The position numbers and the translations under genes were made by a program. 64,000 bases of DNA. It comes from an uncultured Burkholderiales bacterium (GTDB taxonomy: Bacteria > Pseudomonadota > Gammaproteobacteria > Burkholderiales > Burkholderiaceae_C). How positions within the stretch are numbered: the stretch's first letter is position 1; every line of letters begins with the position of its first letter. Positions 19,993 to 29,545 of this stretch are shown in pieces. The stretch covers positions 32,573-96,572 of the forward strand of contig CAIJQQ010000035.1 in NCBI GenBank assembly GCA_903822825.1, read 5' to 3'. The notes beneath the pieces are model-generated. The model saw only the letters and a list, made by a program, of their open reading frames with translations, was not told the DNA's origin and searched no databases.

Positions 19993-20970
19993 TCACTGAG
20001 GTTCGAGGTTGATGGATTTGGCGATGGCCCGATAGCGCTCGATCTCACCCTTGTAGATGCGGGCCAGTTCTGCCGGGGTACGAGAGGCCAGGACCACGTT
20101 GCCATTGCTCTCGAAGGCTTTGCGGGTCTCCGGGGCTTCCACGGCAGCATAGAAGGCCTTGTTCAGGGTGTTGACCACATGGTCAGGCGTGTTCTTGTGG
20201 ACTTGGATGCCGGACCAGATGTCAAAGTCCATCGTTTCCAGGCCCTTCATGGCGGCCATGGGTGGAAATTGCTTGAACAAGGCATGTGGTGTTTTGGCGG
20301 TCACGGCCAGGCCCTGGACCTTGCCTTCCAGGATGGTTTGTGGAATCGAGCCACCCAGGGGCAGGAAGGCCATGTCGATCTGCCCACCCATCAAATCGGT
20401 GATCAGTGGGGCGATGCCTTTATAGGGCACATGCAGCATCGGCAGCTTGGTCGCCTGCGAGAACTTCTCGCCGATCAGGTGGTACAGCGAGCCCGGGCCG
20501 ACGCTGCCATAGGACAGGGGTTTTTCGGGGTGTTTGCGGGCATAGGCCAGCAATTCGTCCACGGTCTTGATGTTCAGTGAATTACGTACCGTCAGGATCG
20601 TGTTGGTGGTGGTGAACTGTGCCACCAGTTTGAAGTCCTCGGACTTGTACTTCACACCCTGGATGGCCAAGGGGGCCAGCACCAGTTCCATCGGGCTGCC
20701 TGCGCTGAGGGTGTAGCCGTCGGCGGGGGCATTGACCAGTTTGCCCATGCCGATCGCGCCACCGGCACCGCCGACGTTGTCGATGATCATGGTCTGACCC
20801 AGTTTGGCCGCGGCATCGGGCTGCACTTTGCGGGCAAAGAAGTCTGAGGGGCCGCCTGCCGGGTAGGGCACGATCAGACTGATGGTTTTGCTGGGGTAGT
20901 TTTGCGCCCAGGCCGAGCCCAAGGCTGCGGCAGCGAACATCAGGCCGCCGAAAATACGTTGGAACGTCAT
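19993..20970 (-). CDS. Bug/TctC solute-binding protein, tandem copy 1
   Basis: Periplasmic binding protein of 325 residues. I chose the ATG at 20970, which has GGAG eight bases upstream and is followed directly by the signal peptide MTFQRIFGGLMFAAAALGSA cleaved at AWA-QNY. The mature protein opens NYPSKTISLIVPYPAGGPSD. It is the first gene after a divergent LysR regulator, which probably controls this unit of two binding proteins and an M20 amidohydrolase. A 90-base spacer to the second copy holds no clear terminator. Confidence 0.92.
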   Translation of the reverse strand: MTFQRIFGGLMFAAAALGSAWAQNYPSKTISLIVPYPAGGPSDFFARKVQPDAAAKLGQTMIIDNVGGAGGAIGMGKLVNAPADGYTLSAGSPMELVLAPLAIQGVKYKSEDFKLVAQFTTTNTILTVRNSLNIKTVDELLAYARKHPEKPLSYGSVGPGSLYHLIGEKFSQATKLPMLHVPYKGIAPLITDLMGGQIDMAFLPLGGSIPQTILEGKVQGLAVTAKTPHALFKQFPPMAAMKGLETMDFDIWSGIQVHKNTPDHVVNTLNKAFYAAVEAPETRKAFESNGNVVLASRTPAELARIYKGEIERYRAIAKSINLEPQ

Positions 20971-21068
20971 GGAGTCTCCAGAAGGATGTGATGGTTTCAA
21001 AATAGTCATCGCATCCTAAGAATCGACTTATCATGTGTCCAATGACTTATTTTTCTGAATTTAATTCG

Positions 21069-21074
21069 TAAAAT
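21069..21074 (+). promoter_or_regulatory. Candidate -10 box of the lysR gene (leaderless)
   Basis: TAAAAT ends seven bases before the ATG at 21081, which puts the predicted first base on the start codon. No Shine-Dalgarno sequence is visible. The overlapping region also contains the inverted repeat GAATT-T-AATTC (around 21056-21066), a possible LysR binding element for the divergent control region. Confidence 0.45.
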
Positions 21075-21080
21075 GAATAC

Positions 21081-22010
21081 ATGAACCTCAGGCACCTTCA
21101 GCACTGGCTGGCGCTGGCCGAAACCGGCTCGTTCAGCCGCGCCGCAGAAAAGTTGCACATCACGCAGTCGGCGCTCAGCCGCAGCATCCAGTCGCTCGAA
21201 GAAGAGCTGGGCGGGCCACTGGTGGACCGCATCGGCAAGAAAAACGAGCTCACGCCTTTGGGGCACTCGGTGCTGGAGCGGGCCAAGCGCATCGTGCACG
21301 AAGCCAACGAATTGAAAATGGGCGCCGAGGTGCTGCAACAAGGCGGCATGGGCAGCCTGCGGGTCGGGTTGGGGTCAGGGCCTGGGGCGATGCTCATGAC
21401 CCCTTGGCTGGTGCACATGGCACGGCACTTTCCGTCGGTCAAGGTGGCCGTGACGCGAGGTGCCACCGAACTGCAGCTGCTGCAGCTGCGCGAGCGCCAG
21501 CTGGACGCACTGGTGGTGGATGTTCGCCGCGTCGTGCCGTCCACAGACATCCAGATTGACACACTGGTGGACATGCGTGCGGGCTTTGTCTGCCGGCAGG
21601 GACACCCTTTGCTGCAGCACGGCGCACCCGTGCCTTTTGACAACCTGCTGGCGTATCCGATCGCCTCCACGCCACTGTCGGACGAGGTCGCGCGCATCCT
21701 GGTGGCGCATTACGGCCCCAAGGCCGACCCGGCGCAGATGACCACTTTGCAATGCGAAGAAATTGCCAGCCTGATCGACACCGTGAGCCAGACCGACGCG
21801 GTCTACCTGGGCATTGTGGGCGCAGCAAGGGCCGAGTTGGCCAGTGGCCGCTTGGTCGAGGTGGACATGGTGCCGCCCTTTCGCTCAGGTGCCCGCCTGG
21901 CGCTGGTGACGCTGTCCGGGCGCACGGAGCTGCCCGTCATGGACGAATTCAGGCGCTTTGTGAAACTGCATCTGGACGATACCGACGACTTGGAAAGACC
22001 TGCAACATGA
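21081..22010 (+). CDS. LysR family transcriptional regulator
   Basis: Regulator of 309 residues with an N-terminal winged helix (MNLRHLQHWLALAETGSFSR, then AAEKLHITQSALSRSIQSLE) and a periplasmic-binding-like effector domain. It is divergent from the two Bug genes and the M20 gene and overlaps the following permease gene by four bases (ATGA), so it probably controls both directions. The effector is unknown but is likely to be the substrate of the M20 enzyme or of the binding proteins. Confidence 0.92.
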   Translation: MNLRHLQHWLALAETGSFSRAAEKLHITQSALSRSIQSLEEELGGPLVDRIGKKNELTPLGHSVLERAKRIVHEANELKMGAEVLQQGGMGSLRVGLGSGPGAMLMTPWLVHMARHFPSVKVAVTRGATELQLLQLRERQLDALVVDVRRVVPSTDIQIDTLVDMRAGFVCRQGHPLLQHGAPVPFDNLLAYPIASTPLSDEVARILVAHYGPKADPAQMTTLQCEEIASLIDTVSQTDAVYLGIVGAARAELASGRLVEVDMVPPFRSGARLALVTLSGRTELPVMDEFRRFVKLHLDDTDDLERPAT

Positions 22011-22741
22011 TGAGCGAATGGTTGCTGCCTGCGGCCACGGTGCTGATGGGTTACATCGTGCTGGGCCTGACCGGGTTTGGTTCGGCTCTGGTCATTGTGC
22101 CGCTGCTGGCCTGGCAGTGGCCGCTGCCCGACGTGGTGGCCTTGACGCTGCTCATGGACGTGCCGGCCTCGGCTTTTCACAGTGGGCTGAACTGGCGGCA
22201 GGTGCAGTGGCGCGAGTTGCGCCGCCTCTTGCCGGGCATGGCGGTGGGCACACTGGTTGGCCTTTGGCTCATGCAGCTCCTGCAGGCTCGCTGGCCCTTG
22301 CTGCTGTTGGGTGTGTATGTGGCCACGGTGGGCCTGAATGCCTTGCGGGTCAGGGCCGCGCCCTTGCAGCCCCCCGCCCCTTTGTGGGTGCACCCGGTGG
22401 GAGTGGCCATTGGCTTGGTGGAAATGCTTTTTGGCACCGCTGGACCCCTGGTGCTGGCTTGGCTCAGTCGCCGTGTGGCCGATGTGCAACAGTTGCGTGC
22501 CAGCACGCCCATGGTCATCGCTACGGCGGCGGCCACGGTCTTGCTGATGATGGCTCTGGAAGGTCGCCTCTCCAATGGTTTGTTGTGGGAGCGCTGGTCG
22601 GTGTTGATCGGCGTAGCCCTCACGGGCGTTTGGTTGGGCCACCAGGTGGCGCACCGCGTGCCCGTGGCACGCTTGCGCCAGATCATTTGCGCCTTGCTGG
22701 TGGTCAGCGGGTTGGTGCTGGCGCTGAGGGCCTTGCGTTGA
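22007..22741 (+). CDS. TauE/SafE family membrane permease
   Basis: Integral membrane protein of 244 residues with about eight hydrophobic segments and the family opening GYIVLGLTGFGSALVIVPLL; a repeat of the motif region (VGVAIGLVEMLFGTAGPLVL) lies in the second half. The ATG at 22007 overlaps the lysR stop codon, so the gene is translationally coupled. Members export sulfite or sulfoacetate or move other organic anions; here it may move the substrate or product of the adjacent catabolic unit. I cannot choose among these. Confidence 0.85.
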   Translation: MMSEWLLPAATVLMGYIVLGLTGFGSALVIVPLLAWQWPLPDVVALTLLMDVPASAFHSGLNWRQVQWRELRRLLPGMAVGTLVGLWLMQLLQARWPLLLLGVYVATVGLNALRVRAAPLQPPAPLWVHPVGVAIGLVEMLFGTAGPLVLAWLSRRVADVQQLRASTPMVIATAAATVLLMMALEGRLSNGLLWERWSVLIGVALTGVWLGHQVAHRVPVARLRQIICALLVVSGLVLALRALR

Positions 22742-22756
22742 GGCTTTGTTCCAGTC

Positions 22757-22785
22757 AAAAAAGGGAGCCCTTGGGCTCCCTTTTT
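22757..22785. terminator. Bidirectional intrinsic terminator
   Basis: AAAAAAGGGAGCCC (22757-22770) pairs with GGGCTCCCTTTTT (22773-22785) between the convergent permease gene and guaC. Confidence 0.92.
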
Positions 22786-22807
22786 ACCGACATTGCGCCG
22801 AGGTCCG

Positions 22808-23785
22808 TCACATCAACAGGTGTTCTCCCGCGTTGTCACCGCCCAGGGTGACGTAGTTCACTTTGCGGATGTCCATCAGCTTAGTGCCACCTGCGTAGCT
22901 GATCGAGCTTTGCACGTCCTGCTCCATTTCGATGAGCGTGTTGGCCAGTTTGCCTTTGATCGGCTCCAGAATGCGTTTGCCTTCGACGTGCTTGTACTCG
23001 CCCTTGTTGAAGTCAGATGCTGAGCCGTAGTATTCCTTGAACATCTCGCCATCGACCTCAACGGTCTTGCCGGGCGACTCTTCGTGGCCGGCAAACAGCG
23101 AACCGATCATGACCATGCTGGCGCCAAAGCGGACGCTCTTGGCGATGTCGCCGTGGCTGCGGATGCCGCCGTCGGCAATGATGGGCTTGGTTGCCACGCG
23201 GGCGCACCACTTGAGCGCCGACAACTGCCAGCCGCCCGTGCCAAAACCGGTTTTTAGCTTGGTGATGCAAACCTTGCCGGGGCCCACGCCCACTTTGGTG
23301 GCGTCGGCGCCCCAGTTCTCCAGATCGATCACAGCTTCGGGTGTGGCCACGTTGCCGGCGATCACAAAGCTCGTGGGCAGTTTGGCTTTGATGTAGCCAA
23401 TCATGTCGCGCACGCTGTCGGCATGGCCGTGGGCGATGTCGATGGTGATGTACTCGGGCACCAAATTTTCGGCAGCCAGTTGGTCCACCGTGGCGCGGTC
23501 GGGGGCTTTGACGCCCAAGGAGACCGAGGCGTAAACACCCTTGGCATGCATATCGCGCACAAACTGGACGTTGTCCAAGTCAAAGCGGTGCATGACGTAA
23601 AAGTAATCGTTTTGCGCCATCCACAGGCAGATCTTTTCGTCGATCACCGTTTTCATGTTGGCGGGCACCACCGGCAGGCGGAAGCTGCGGCTGCCCAAGG
23701 TGACGCTGGCGTCACATTCGGAACGGCTTTCCACGCGGCACTTGCGTGGCAGCAACAGGATGTTGTCGTAGTCAAAAATTTCCAT
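22808..23785 (-). CDS. guaC: GMP reductase
   Basis: NADPH-dependent reductive deamination of GMP to IMP, part of purine interconversion. The 325-residue protein begins [20 protein letters not shown] and has the catalytic-cysteine loop [12 protein letters not shown], the [14 protein letters not shown] segment and a C-terminal [15 protein letters not shown], which match the shorter GuaC2-type reductases rather than IMP dehydrogenase (no CBS domains). I chose the ATG at 23785; a longer frame upstream is not conserved-looking. Its 5' region contains an intrinsic terminator of the upstream metal-efflux operon. Confidence 0.95.
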   Translation of the reverse strand: MEIFDYDNILLLPRKCRVESRSECDASVTLGSRSFRLPVVPANMKTVIDEKICLWMAQNDYFYVMHRFDLDNVQFVRDMHAKGVYASVSLGVKAPDRATVDQLAAENLVPEYITIDIAHGHADSVRDMIGYIKAKLPTSFVIAGNVATPEAVIDLENWGADATKVGVGPGKVCITKLKTGFGTGGWQLSALKWCARVATKPIIADGGIRSHGDIAKSVRFGASMVMIGSLFAGHEESPGKTVEVDGEMFKEYYGSASDFNKGEYKHVEGKRILEPIKGKLANTLIEMEQDVQSSISYAGGTKLMDIRKVNYVTLGGDNAGEHLLM

Positions 23786-23887
23786 GAGAAAACCAAGCTC
23801 CAAAAAAGGATTCGTTGAGAGAACGAGTGAGCGCTTGGCCTGGCCGGTTTCTTGGCCCCTGAAATGAACCCGTTGCAGGTTCAGGGC

Positions 23888-23921
23888 AAAAAAAACCGGG
23901 CGCAAGAATCTTGGGCCCGGT
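23888..23921 (-). terminator. Intrinsic terminator, minus strand, downstream of the metal-efflux operon
   Basis: Read on the minus strand, ACCGGGC pairs with GCCCGGT and is followed by eight T residues. It lies 77 bases after the stop of the TolC-like gene and about 100 bases before guaC, so it should insulate guaC; an attenuator role in the guaC leader is a less likely alternative. Confidence 0.85.
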
Positions 23922-23997
23922 GGCTGATTCTACCCGCATTCCCTGACGCCCAATCGGGGGCAGATGAGCACCTCTTTGGGCAAGTGCCTGTGCACGT

Positions 23998-25266
23998 TCA
24001 ATCGTCAAAGTCCCAGATTTGGTGCAAATCCAGTGTCAACAGGGCTTGGCGCTCGACCACGTCCCACTGCATGTGATCGCTTTCTCGCCGCTGCTCGTTG
24101 GCCAGGCGCTGGTTTTGCAGCAGCTCGGTCATGGTGTGCTCGCCCACCGCATAGGCTTTGAGGGATTTTTCAGCAGCCACGCCCTGGATGCGCGCCGCCG
24201 TTTGCAAGTGCTGCGCGGCCAGCTTGCGGTGCTGAATTTGCGTCCAACGGGCTTCAAAATCTGCGCCCAGTTGCGCTTGCAGCTGGCGCACCTTGTCTTG
24301 CGCGTTTTGCGATTCGGCTTGAGCGGCCAGGGCATGGCTTTGGCGGGCCTGGCCTGCCAGCGGCATGCTCAAAGACACGCCCACAATTTGTTCTGCGCCT
24401 TGACGTTCTCGCAAGGTGTACACACCCAGAGTGGGGTCAGGCCATTTGTCTTTGCCGATGCGCTCGGCCAGCACGCGCATGCGGGCGGCCTCGGCACGCC
24501 ACAGGTTGAGTTCATGGTGGTTTTCAAGAAATGTCTGCAGCAAACCGTCCATGGGTGGCAAATCGGGCAGACCTTGAAAGTTGGCTGGCGCAATCCCCAG
24601 CGGCAAGCCCGGGTACAAGCGGCTGAGGGTGACCTGAACTGCCGCGTGTTGTGATTGCGCCGCTTGCAGCGCCGCTTGGCAGCGCTGCAATTCGGCCTGG
24701 GCCAGATCGGCGTCCAGCTGCGAAATGTCCCCTTGTTTGAGGCGCGCCTGGGCTTGGCGCACCAGAGATTGGGCCAGGCCCAAACTGGTCGTGGCACTGT
24801 TGACATCCACTTGGGCTTTGCGCAGGCTGAACCATTGCTGCATCAAACTGCGGCTGGCTTCGTGCAGGGCATCGGCATAGCCAATGCGCGCCACTTCGCG
24901 GCTTTTGCCGGCCAGGTCAGCGTCGAGCTGGCCTTTGCCCCACCAGCGCAGGGGCCGCTCCAAGCTGATGCTGGTCTCGGCAAACCGGTCTTGCGGCTGT
25001 TGCACACGGCGGCTTTGCTGGTTCATGCGCACGGTGAATTCGGCCGTGCCCGTTGCGGTCATTTGGGCCCGGTGCATCTGGGCTGACTTTTGGGCCAATG
25101 CACCTTGCAGTGCAGGGCTGGCCAGCAGCACCTGCTGCACGACGGCTGCAGGGGGCAAGAAGGCTTGTATCGGGTCTTGCGCGCCCGCTGGGGCTTGGCC
25201 ATGCGCCAGGCTCACAGCGCAGCACAGGCCCAGCAAGTTCAGGAGCTCCATGAGCAAACGTTTCAT
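23998..25266 (-). CDS. TolC-family outer-membrane efflux protein (CusC/CzcC-like)
   Basis: Outer-membrane channel of the heavy-metal RND pump, 422 residues. A signal peptide (MKRLLMELLNLLGLCCAVSL then AHG) precedes two long alpha-helical OEP repeats rich in Gln, Ala and Leu. The chosen ATG at 25266 has a strong GGAGGT ribosome site and overlaps the stop of the RND pump gene (ATGA). It is the last gene of the operon. Confidence 0.9.
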   Translation of the reverse strand: MKRLLMELLNLLGLCCAVSLAHGQAPAGAQDPIQAFLPPAAVVQQVLLASPALQGALAQKSAQMHRAQMTATGTAEFTVRMNQQSRRVQQPQDRFAETSISLERPLRWWGKGQLDADLAGKSREVARIGYADALHEASRSLMQQWFSLRKAQVDVNSATTSLGLAQSLVRQAQARLKQGDISQLDADLAQAELQRCQAALQAAQSQHAAVQVTLSRLYPGLPLGIAPANFQGLPDLPPMDGLLQTFLENHHELNLWRAEAARMRVLAERIGKDKWPDPTLGVYTLRERQGAEQIVGVSLSMPLAGQARQSHALAAQAESQNAQDKVRQLQAQLGADFEARWTQIQHRKLAAQHLQTAARIQGVAAEKSLKAYAVGEHTMTELLQNQRLANEQRRESDHMQWDVVERQALLTLDLHQIWDFDD

Positions 25267-28200
25267 GATGACCTCCGTGTTCTGAAGTTGGCCCACAGCT
25301 CGCCAAAGCTGGCCGCCGCGCCCGCATGTTCAAAGAACTTGGGCAGCAGCAGCAAGGTCAGCAGGGTGGCGCTGATGAGTCCGCCCGTCACCACGATGGC
25401 CAAGGGCTTTTGAATCTCCGAGCCAGGCCCGGTGGCAAACAGCAGCGGGATCATGCCCAGTGCCGTGATGATGGCGGTCATCAGCACCGGCCGCAGGCGG
25501 CGCTCTGCGCCCAGGCGCACCACATCGTGCATGGCTTCGCCGTTTTGCAGGCGTTCGTTGAAGTGCGTGACCATCACCACCCCGTTGAGCACCGCGATGC
25601 CCAGCAGCGCGATGAAGCCCACCGAAGCGGGCACCGACAGGTACTGGCCAGAGATGGCCAGCGCCACCACACCGCCCACCAGGGCAAACGGGATGTTCAA
25701 GAAAATGATCGCGGCCTGCACAGCCGAGCCGAACGTCAGCGTCAGGATCAAAAAGATCAGCGCCATGGCCGCCGGGATCACCACACCCAGACGCGCCGCA
25801 GCGCGTTGCTGGTTTTCAAACTGCCCGCCCCACACGATCTGGATGTCCTTGGGCAAATTCAAGGCCGCCACCGCTCGCTGCGCATCGCCCACAAACCCTG
25901 TGAGGTCTCGGTTCTGCACCGACACCTGGATGGTCGTGAGGCGTCGGCTTTGTTCGTGGTCGATGCGGATCGGCCCGACCACTTGCTGGATGCTGGCCAG
26001 CGCAGACGCACTCCACGCGCGGCCATCGGGTGCGGTGATCAGCAGGTTCTTGAAGGCCTCGGGGCTGTTGCGAACAGCATCGTTGCCGCGCAAGGTCACG
26101 GGCGTGCGGATGCCGCCTTCGAGCACTTGCCCCACGGTTTCGCCTTCGAGTTGATGCTTTAGGGCCTGCTGCACGCTGTCCACGCTCATGCCCGCTTCGC
26201 CCACGGTGTGGCGGTGGATGCTCACGGTCAAATACGGCATGCCTTCGGCCTTGGGGGCAATCACTTCGGCCGCGCCGTCGATGCGCCTGACCGCTTCGGC
26301 CACCTTTTGCGCCGCCGCAGCCAGCGCGTTCAGGTCCGTGCCAAACAGCTTGATGGCCACGTCACCGCGCGTGCCCGTGAGCATTTCCGAAATGCGCATC
26401 TCGATGGGCTGCGTGAAGCCATACACCAGACCCGGAAAGCCGTCGAGCACCTGGCGCAGCGCGTCGATGATGTCGTCTTTGCTGCCGCGCCACTCGCTTT
26501 TGGGCTTGAGCACCAGGAACGTGTCGGTCTCGTTCAAACCCATGGGGTCCAGGCCCAGCTCGTCTGAGCCCACGCGGGCCACGATCGACTTGACCTCGGG
26601 CACTTTGGCCAAAATGGCTTGCTGCACCCGCGTGTCGATGGCCATGGAGGCTTCGAGCGAGATGGACGGCACCTTTTGCAGTTGCACCAGGATGTCGCCC
26701 TCGTCCAGCGTGGGCATGAAGGTCTTGCCGATCTGGGTGTACAGGCCCGCGGCCAGCACCAGCGAGGCGAATGCGCCCAGCATCAGCCAGCGGGTGTGCC
26801 GCCAGGTGGTGTCGCGCAGCCACACATAGCCCTGGTGGATTTTTTGCACCACCAATGGCTCGTGCGTGCCGCCGCTGCGCAGAGCGAGCGCTGCGAGCGC
26901 AGGCGTCACCGTGAGGGCCAGCACCAGCGACGCCCCCAAAGCCATGACGATGGTCAGCGCCACGGGCGCGAACAACTTGCCTTCAAGGTCTTGCAGCGTC
27001 AAGAGCGGCAAAAACACCACGCAGATGATCAGCACCCCCGCGACCACGGGCTTGACCACTTGCTGCACCGCGTGCAGCACGCGTTCTGTCATGGTGATGC
27101 CAGGCGTCTGCTGACCGCTGGCCAGCGACGCCTCGATGTTCTCCACCACCACCACCGAAGCATCGACCAGCATGCCCAGCGCCACGGCCAAGCCGCCCAG
27201 GCTCATCAGGTTGGCCGTGAGGCCCGCCCAGCGCATCAGCAAAAAAGTGGTCAGCAGCGACAGCGGCAGAGAAACGGCCACCACCAGCGCGGGGCGCAGG
27301 CCGCCGAGAAAGACATACAGCACCACGCACACCAGCACGCTGGCTTCGGCCAGGGCTTTGACCACGGTGTTGACGGCCCGCGAGACCAGTTCGCCCCGGT
27401 TGTAAAAGGTTTTGAGGGTCATGCCCGCTGGCAGTCGCTTTTGCAGATCGTTGAGTTCAAGGTCCAGCGCATCGACCAGCTCACGGGCGTTGGCCCCGCG
27501 CAAGCCCAACACCAAGCCCTCGACCGCTTCGCCTTGGCCGTCTTGGGTGACGCCACCGTAGCGTGTCAGTGAGCCAGTGCGCACCGTGGCCACATCGCCC
27601 AACAGCGCGGTGGCCTTGCCCCGTGTGCTGGAGAGCCGGATGGCCCGCAAGTCGTCCAGCGTCTTGACCGCACCTTCAACCCTCACCACCAGCGATTCTT
27701 CTCCTGCGGTGATGCGGCCCGCGCCGTCGTTGCTGTTGTTGTTGGCCAGCGCTTGCCGCAGTTCGGCCATCGTGATGCCCAGTGCCGCCAGCCGCGCCGT
27801 GTTCGGCACCACCTCGAAAGTCTGGACTTCACCGCCCAGCGAGTTGACGTCGGCCACGCCGGGCACGTTGCGCAGCACGGGGCGGATGGTCCAGTCCAGC
27901 ACGCGGCGCTTGTCGGCGAGGCTGAAGCCATCGCCCTCGAGCGTGAACATGTACATCTCGCTCAAAGGCGTGGTGATGGGGGCCAGGCCGCCGCTCACGC
28001 CAGCAGGCAATTCGCCCATCACGCTGCCCAGTCGCTCTGACACTTGTTGGCGCGCCCAATACAGGTCCACACCTTCTTCAAAATCGAGCGTGATGTCGGC
28101 GATGCCGTATTTGGACACCGAGCGCACCATGCGTTTGCGCGGGATGCTCAGCAGTTCTTGCTCGATGGGTTTGACCACCCGCAGCTCGACCTCTTCGGGC

Positions 28201-28373
28201 GTCATGCCCGGAATTTTCAGGATGATCTTGGCCTGCGTGGGCGAGATGTCCGGGAAGGCGTCGATGGGCAGTTGTTGCCAAGCCTGCAGGCCCGCCAAAA
28301 TGAGCACCGCCGCCAACAGCAAAGTGAGCTGCTTGTAGCGCAGCGCCAGGCGAATCAGGGCTTGCATGGTCAT
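25263..28373 (-). CDS. Heavy-metal efflux RND transporter (CusA/CzcA family)
   Basis: Inner-membrane proton/metal antiporter of 1036 residues, the engine of a trans-envelope pump. It has the HME-RND start (IRLALRYKQLTLLLAAVLIL), PIDAFPDISPTQ, and the TM4 segment GLAVALGMLVDASVVVVEN with Asp404 and Glu411. The first Asp of the CzcA-type D-x6-D-x6-E triad is absent, which argues against a typical divalent zinc/cobalt CzcA and is nearer to CusA-like proteins. The periplasmic region has DPMGLNETDTF and the IEMRISEMLTG segment. The ATG overlaps the adaptor gene (ATGA). The exact metal cannot be fixed from sequence. Confidence 0.93.
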   Translation of the reverse strand: MTMQALIRLALRYKQLTLLLAAVLILAGLQAWQQLPIDAFPDISPTQAKIILKIPGMTPEEVELRVVKPIEQELLSIPRKRMVRSVSKYGIADITLDFEEGVDLYWARQQVSERLGSVMGELPAGVSGGLAPITTPLSEMYMFTLEGDGFSLADKRRVLDWTIRPVLRNVPGVADVNSLGGEVQTFEVVPNTARLAALGITMAELRQALANNNSNDGAGRITAGEESLVVRVEGAVKTLDDLRAIRLSSTRGKATALLGDVATVRTGSLTRYGGVTQDGQGEAVEGLVLGLRGANARELVDALDLELNDLQKRLPAGMTLKTFYNRGELVSRAVNTVVKALAEASVLVCVVLYVFLGGLRPALVVAVSLPLSLLTTFLLMRWAGLTANLMSLGGLAVALGMLVDASVVVVENIEASLASGQQTPGITMTERVLHAVQQVVKPVVAGVLIICVVFLPLLTLQDLEGKLFAPVALTIVMALGASLVLALTVTPALAALALRSGGTHEPLVVQKIHQGYVWLRDTTWRHTRWLMLGAFASLVLAAGLYTQIGKTFMPTLDEGDILVQLQKVPSISLEASMAIDTRVQQAILAKVPEVKSIVARVGSDELGLDPMGLNETDTFLVLKPKSEWRGSKDDIIDALRQVLDGFPGLVYGFTQPIEMRISEMLTGTRGDVAIKLFGTDLNALAAAAQKVAEAVRRIDGAAEVIAPKAEGMPYLTVSIHRHTVGEAGMSVDSVQQALKHQLEGETVGQVLEGGIRTPVTLRGNDAVRNSPEAFKNLLITAPDGRAWSASALASIQQVVGPIRIDHEQSRRLTTIQVSVQNRDLTGFVGDAQRAVAALNLPKDIQIVWGGQFENQQRAAARLGVVIPAAMALIFLILTLTFGSAVQAAIIFLNIPFALVGGVVALAISGQYLSVPASVGFIALLGIAVLNGVVMVTHFNERLQNGEAMHDVVRLGAERRLRPVLMTAIITALGMIPLLFATGPGSEIQKPLAIVVTGGLISATLLTLLLLPKFFEHAGAAASFGELWANFRTRRSS

Positions 28374-29473
28374 TCACCCTTTTGCAAGAGCGCGATCAGC
28401 GAGGCCAAGCCCGTGACGGCGACGCGGCTTTGGGCTGACAAATTGGCCTGAACCACCGTGGCCTGAACCACCGATTGATCGTCGTTGCTCGACTGCACGC
28501 GCACCGCGGTGGGCTGGAAACCTTTGGCGGTGGCCACAAACAACCACGACTGCCCCCGCTGCGAGACCACAGCGCGTGCCGGGACTTGCCACAGCGTGCC
28601 CGCATCGCTGGGGGTCGTGGGGTGCAATTGCACAGACAGCACCTCGCCAGCCCGCAGGCTGCCAGGCACGGTCACGCGGGCGCGTGCTTTGGTTTGTTGC
28701 GTGGCGTCCACCCCGCGGCCGATGCCGATCAGCACGCCTTTGGCATCGCGGGAAGGCACAGACACGGCGTCGCCCGCCTTGAGCTGCGCGGCTTTGTCGG
28801 GCGATAGCACCAGGTCCAGTTGCAGCTGGCGGGTGTCGGCCACCCGGAACAGCACCGCGCCCGTGTCGATGCGCTGGCCCACCGAGACGGCCACATCCAC
28901 CACCGACCCGGTCAAGGGCGAGCGCAGGGTGGCGCTGGCGTAATCGCCCGATGCTGCACCAGTGCCCGCCGAACGCAGCTCGGCTTCGCGCGCCAGGCGT
29001 GCGGCCTCTGCGGCTTGGAATTTGTTTTGGCTCAGTTGCAGGCGCGCTGCCGGGATGACGCCCTCGGCCAGCAAGGCCTGGTCGCGTTGCAATGCCGCTT
29101 GGGCTGTTTGCGCGTCCAGCTGGGCTTCGCGGGTTTGGCGGCGGGCGTCGGCCAGCATCGGACTGCTCCAGGCGGCGAGCGCCGCGCCCGCTTGCACCTT
29201 GTCACCCAGGCCTGCATCGATGCGCGTGACCACGCCGGGGTAAGGCGCGGTCACGGTGACCTCTTTGCCTGGTGGCACAGAGACCGTGGCCGAGGCCAGC
29301 CACAGACCGCCCAAAGCGGGCTGCACGGGCGCCAACTGGATGCCCAAAGCCGCTTGTTGCTGGGCATCGAGTACCAGCGCTTTGACGGCCAAGGGCGTTG
29401 CAGGCGCTTGCGCGAAGGCCTGCATTTGAGAAAAAAGCACAAGGGAAGCCACAGCTGTGAGCAGTCTGGACAT
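28370..29473 (-). CDS. Periplasmic adaptor (membrane fusion) protein of the metal RND pump
   Basis: HlyD/CusB-type adaptor of 367 residues linking the RND pump to the outer-membrane channel. The chosen ATG at 29473 has CAGGAGT upstream and starts a signal peptide (SRLLTAVASLVLF, cleaved near AFA-QA). A lipoyl/barrel-sandwich half (VTAPYPGVVTRIDAGLGDKV) precedes an alpha-helical hairpin (about 120-190), then the second barrel half (LRSPLTGSVVDVAVSVGQRI) and beta domains. It lacks the Met-rich N-terminal metal-binding motif seen in E. coli CusB. Confidence 0.92.
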   Translation of the reverse strand: MSRLLTAVASLVLFSQMQAFAQAPATPLAVKALVLDAQQQAALGIQLAPVQPALGGLWLASATVSVPPGKEVTVTAPYPGVVTRIDAGLGDKVQAGAALAAWSSPMLADARRQTREAQLDAQTAQAALQRDQALLAEGVIPAARLQLSQNKFQAAEAARLAREAELRSAGTGAASGDYASATLRSPLTGSVVDVAVSVGQRIDTGAVLFRVADTRQLQLDLVLSPDKAAQLKAGDAVSVPSRDAKGVLIGIGRGVDATQQTKARARVTVPGSLRAGEVLSVQLHPTTPSDAGTLWQVPARAVVSQRGQSWLFVATAKGFQPTAVRVQSSNDDQSVVQATVVQANLSAQSRVAVTGLASLIALLQKGE

Positions 29474-29545
29474 GACCGACTCCTGAAAAATAAAACACCA
29501 CGCCGCCAGCCAAGGCGGTCCGGGCAGGCGCACCGGCCTGCAAAT

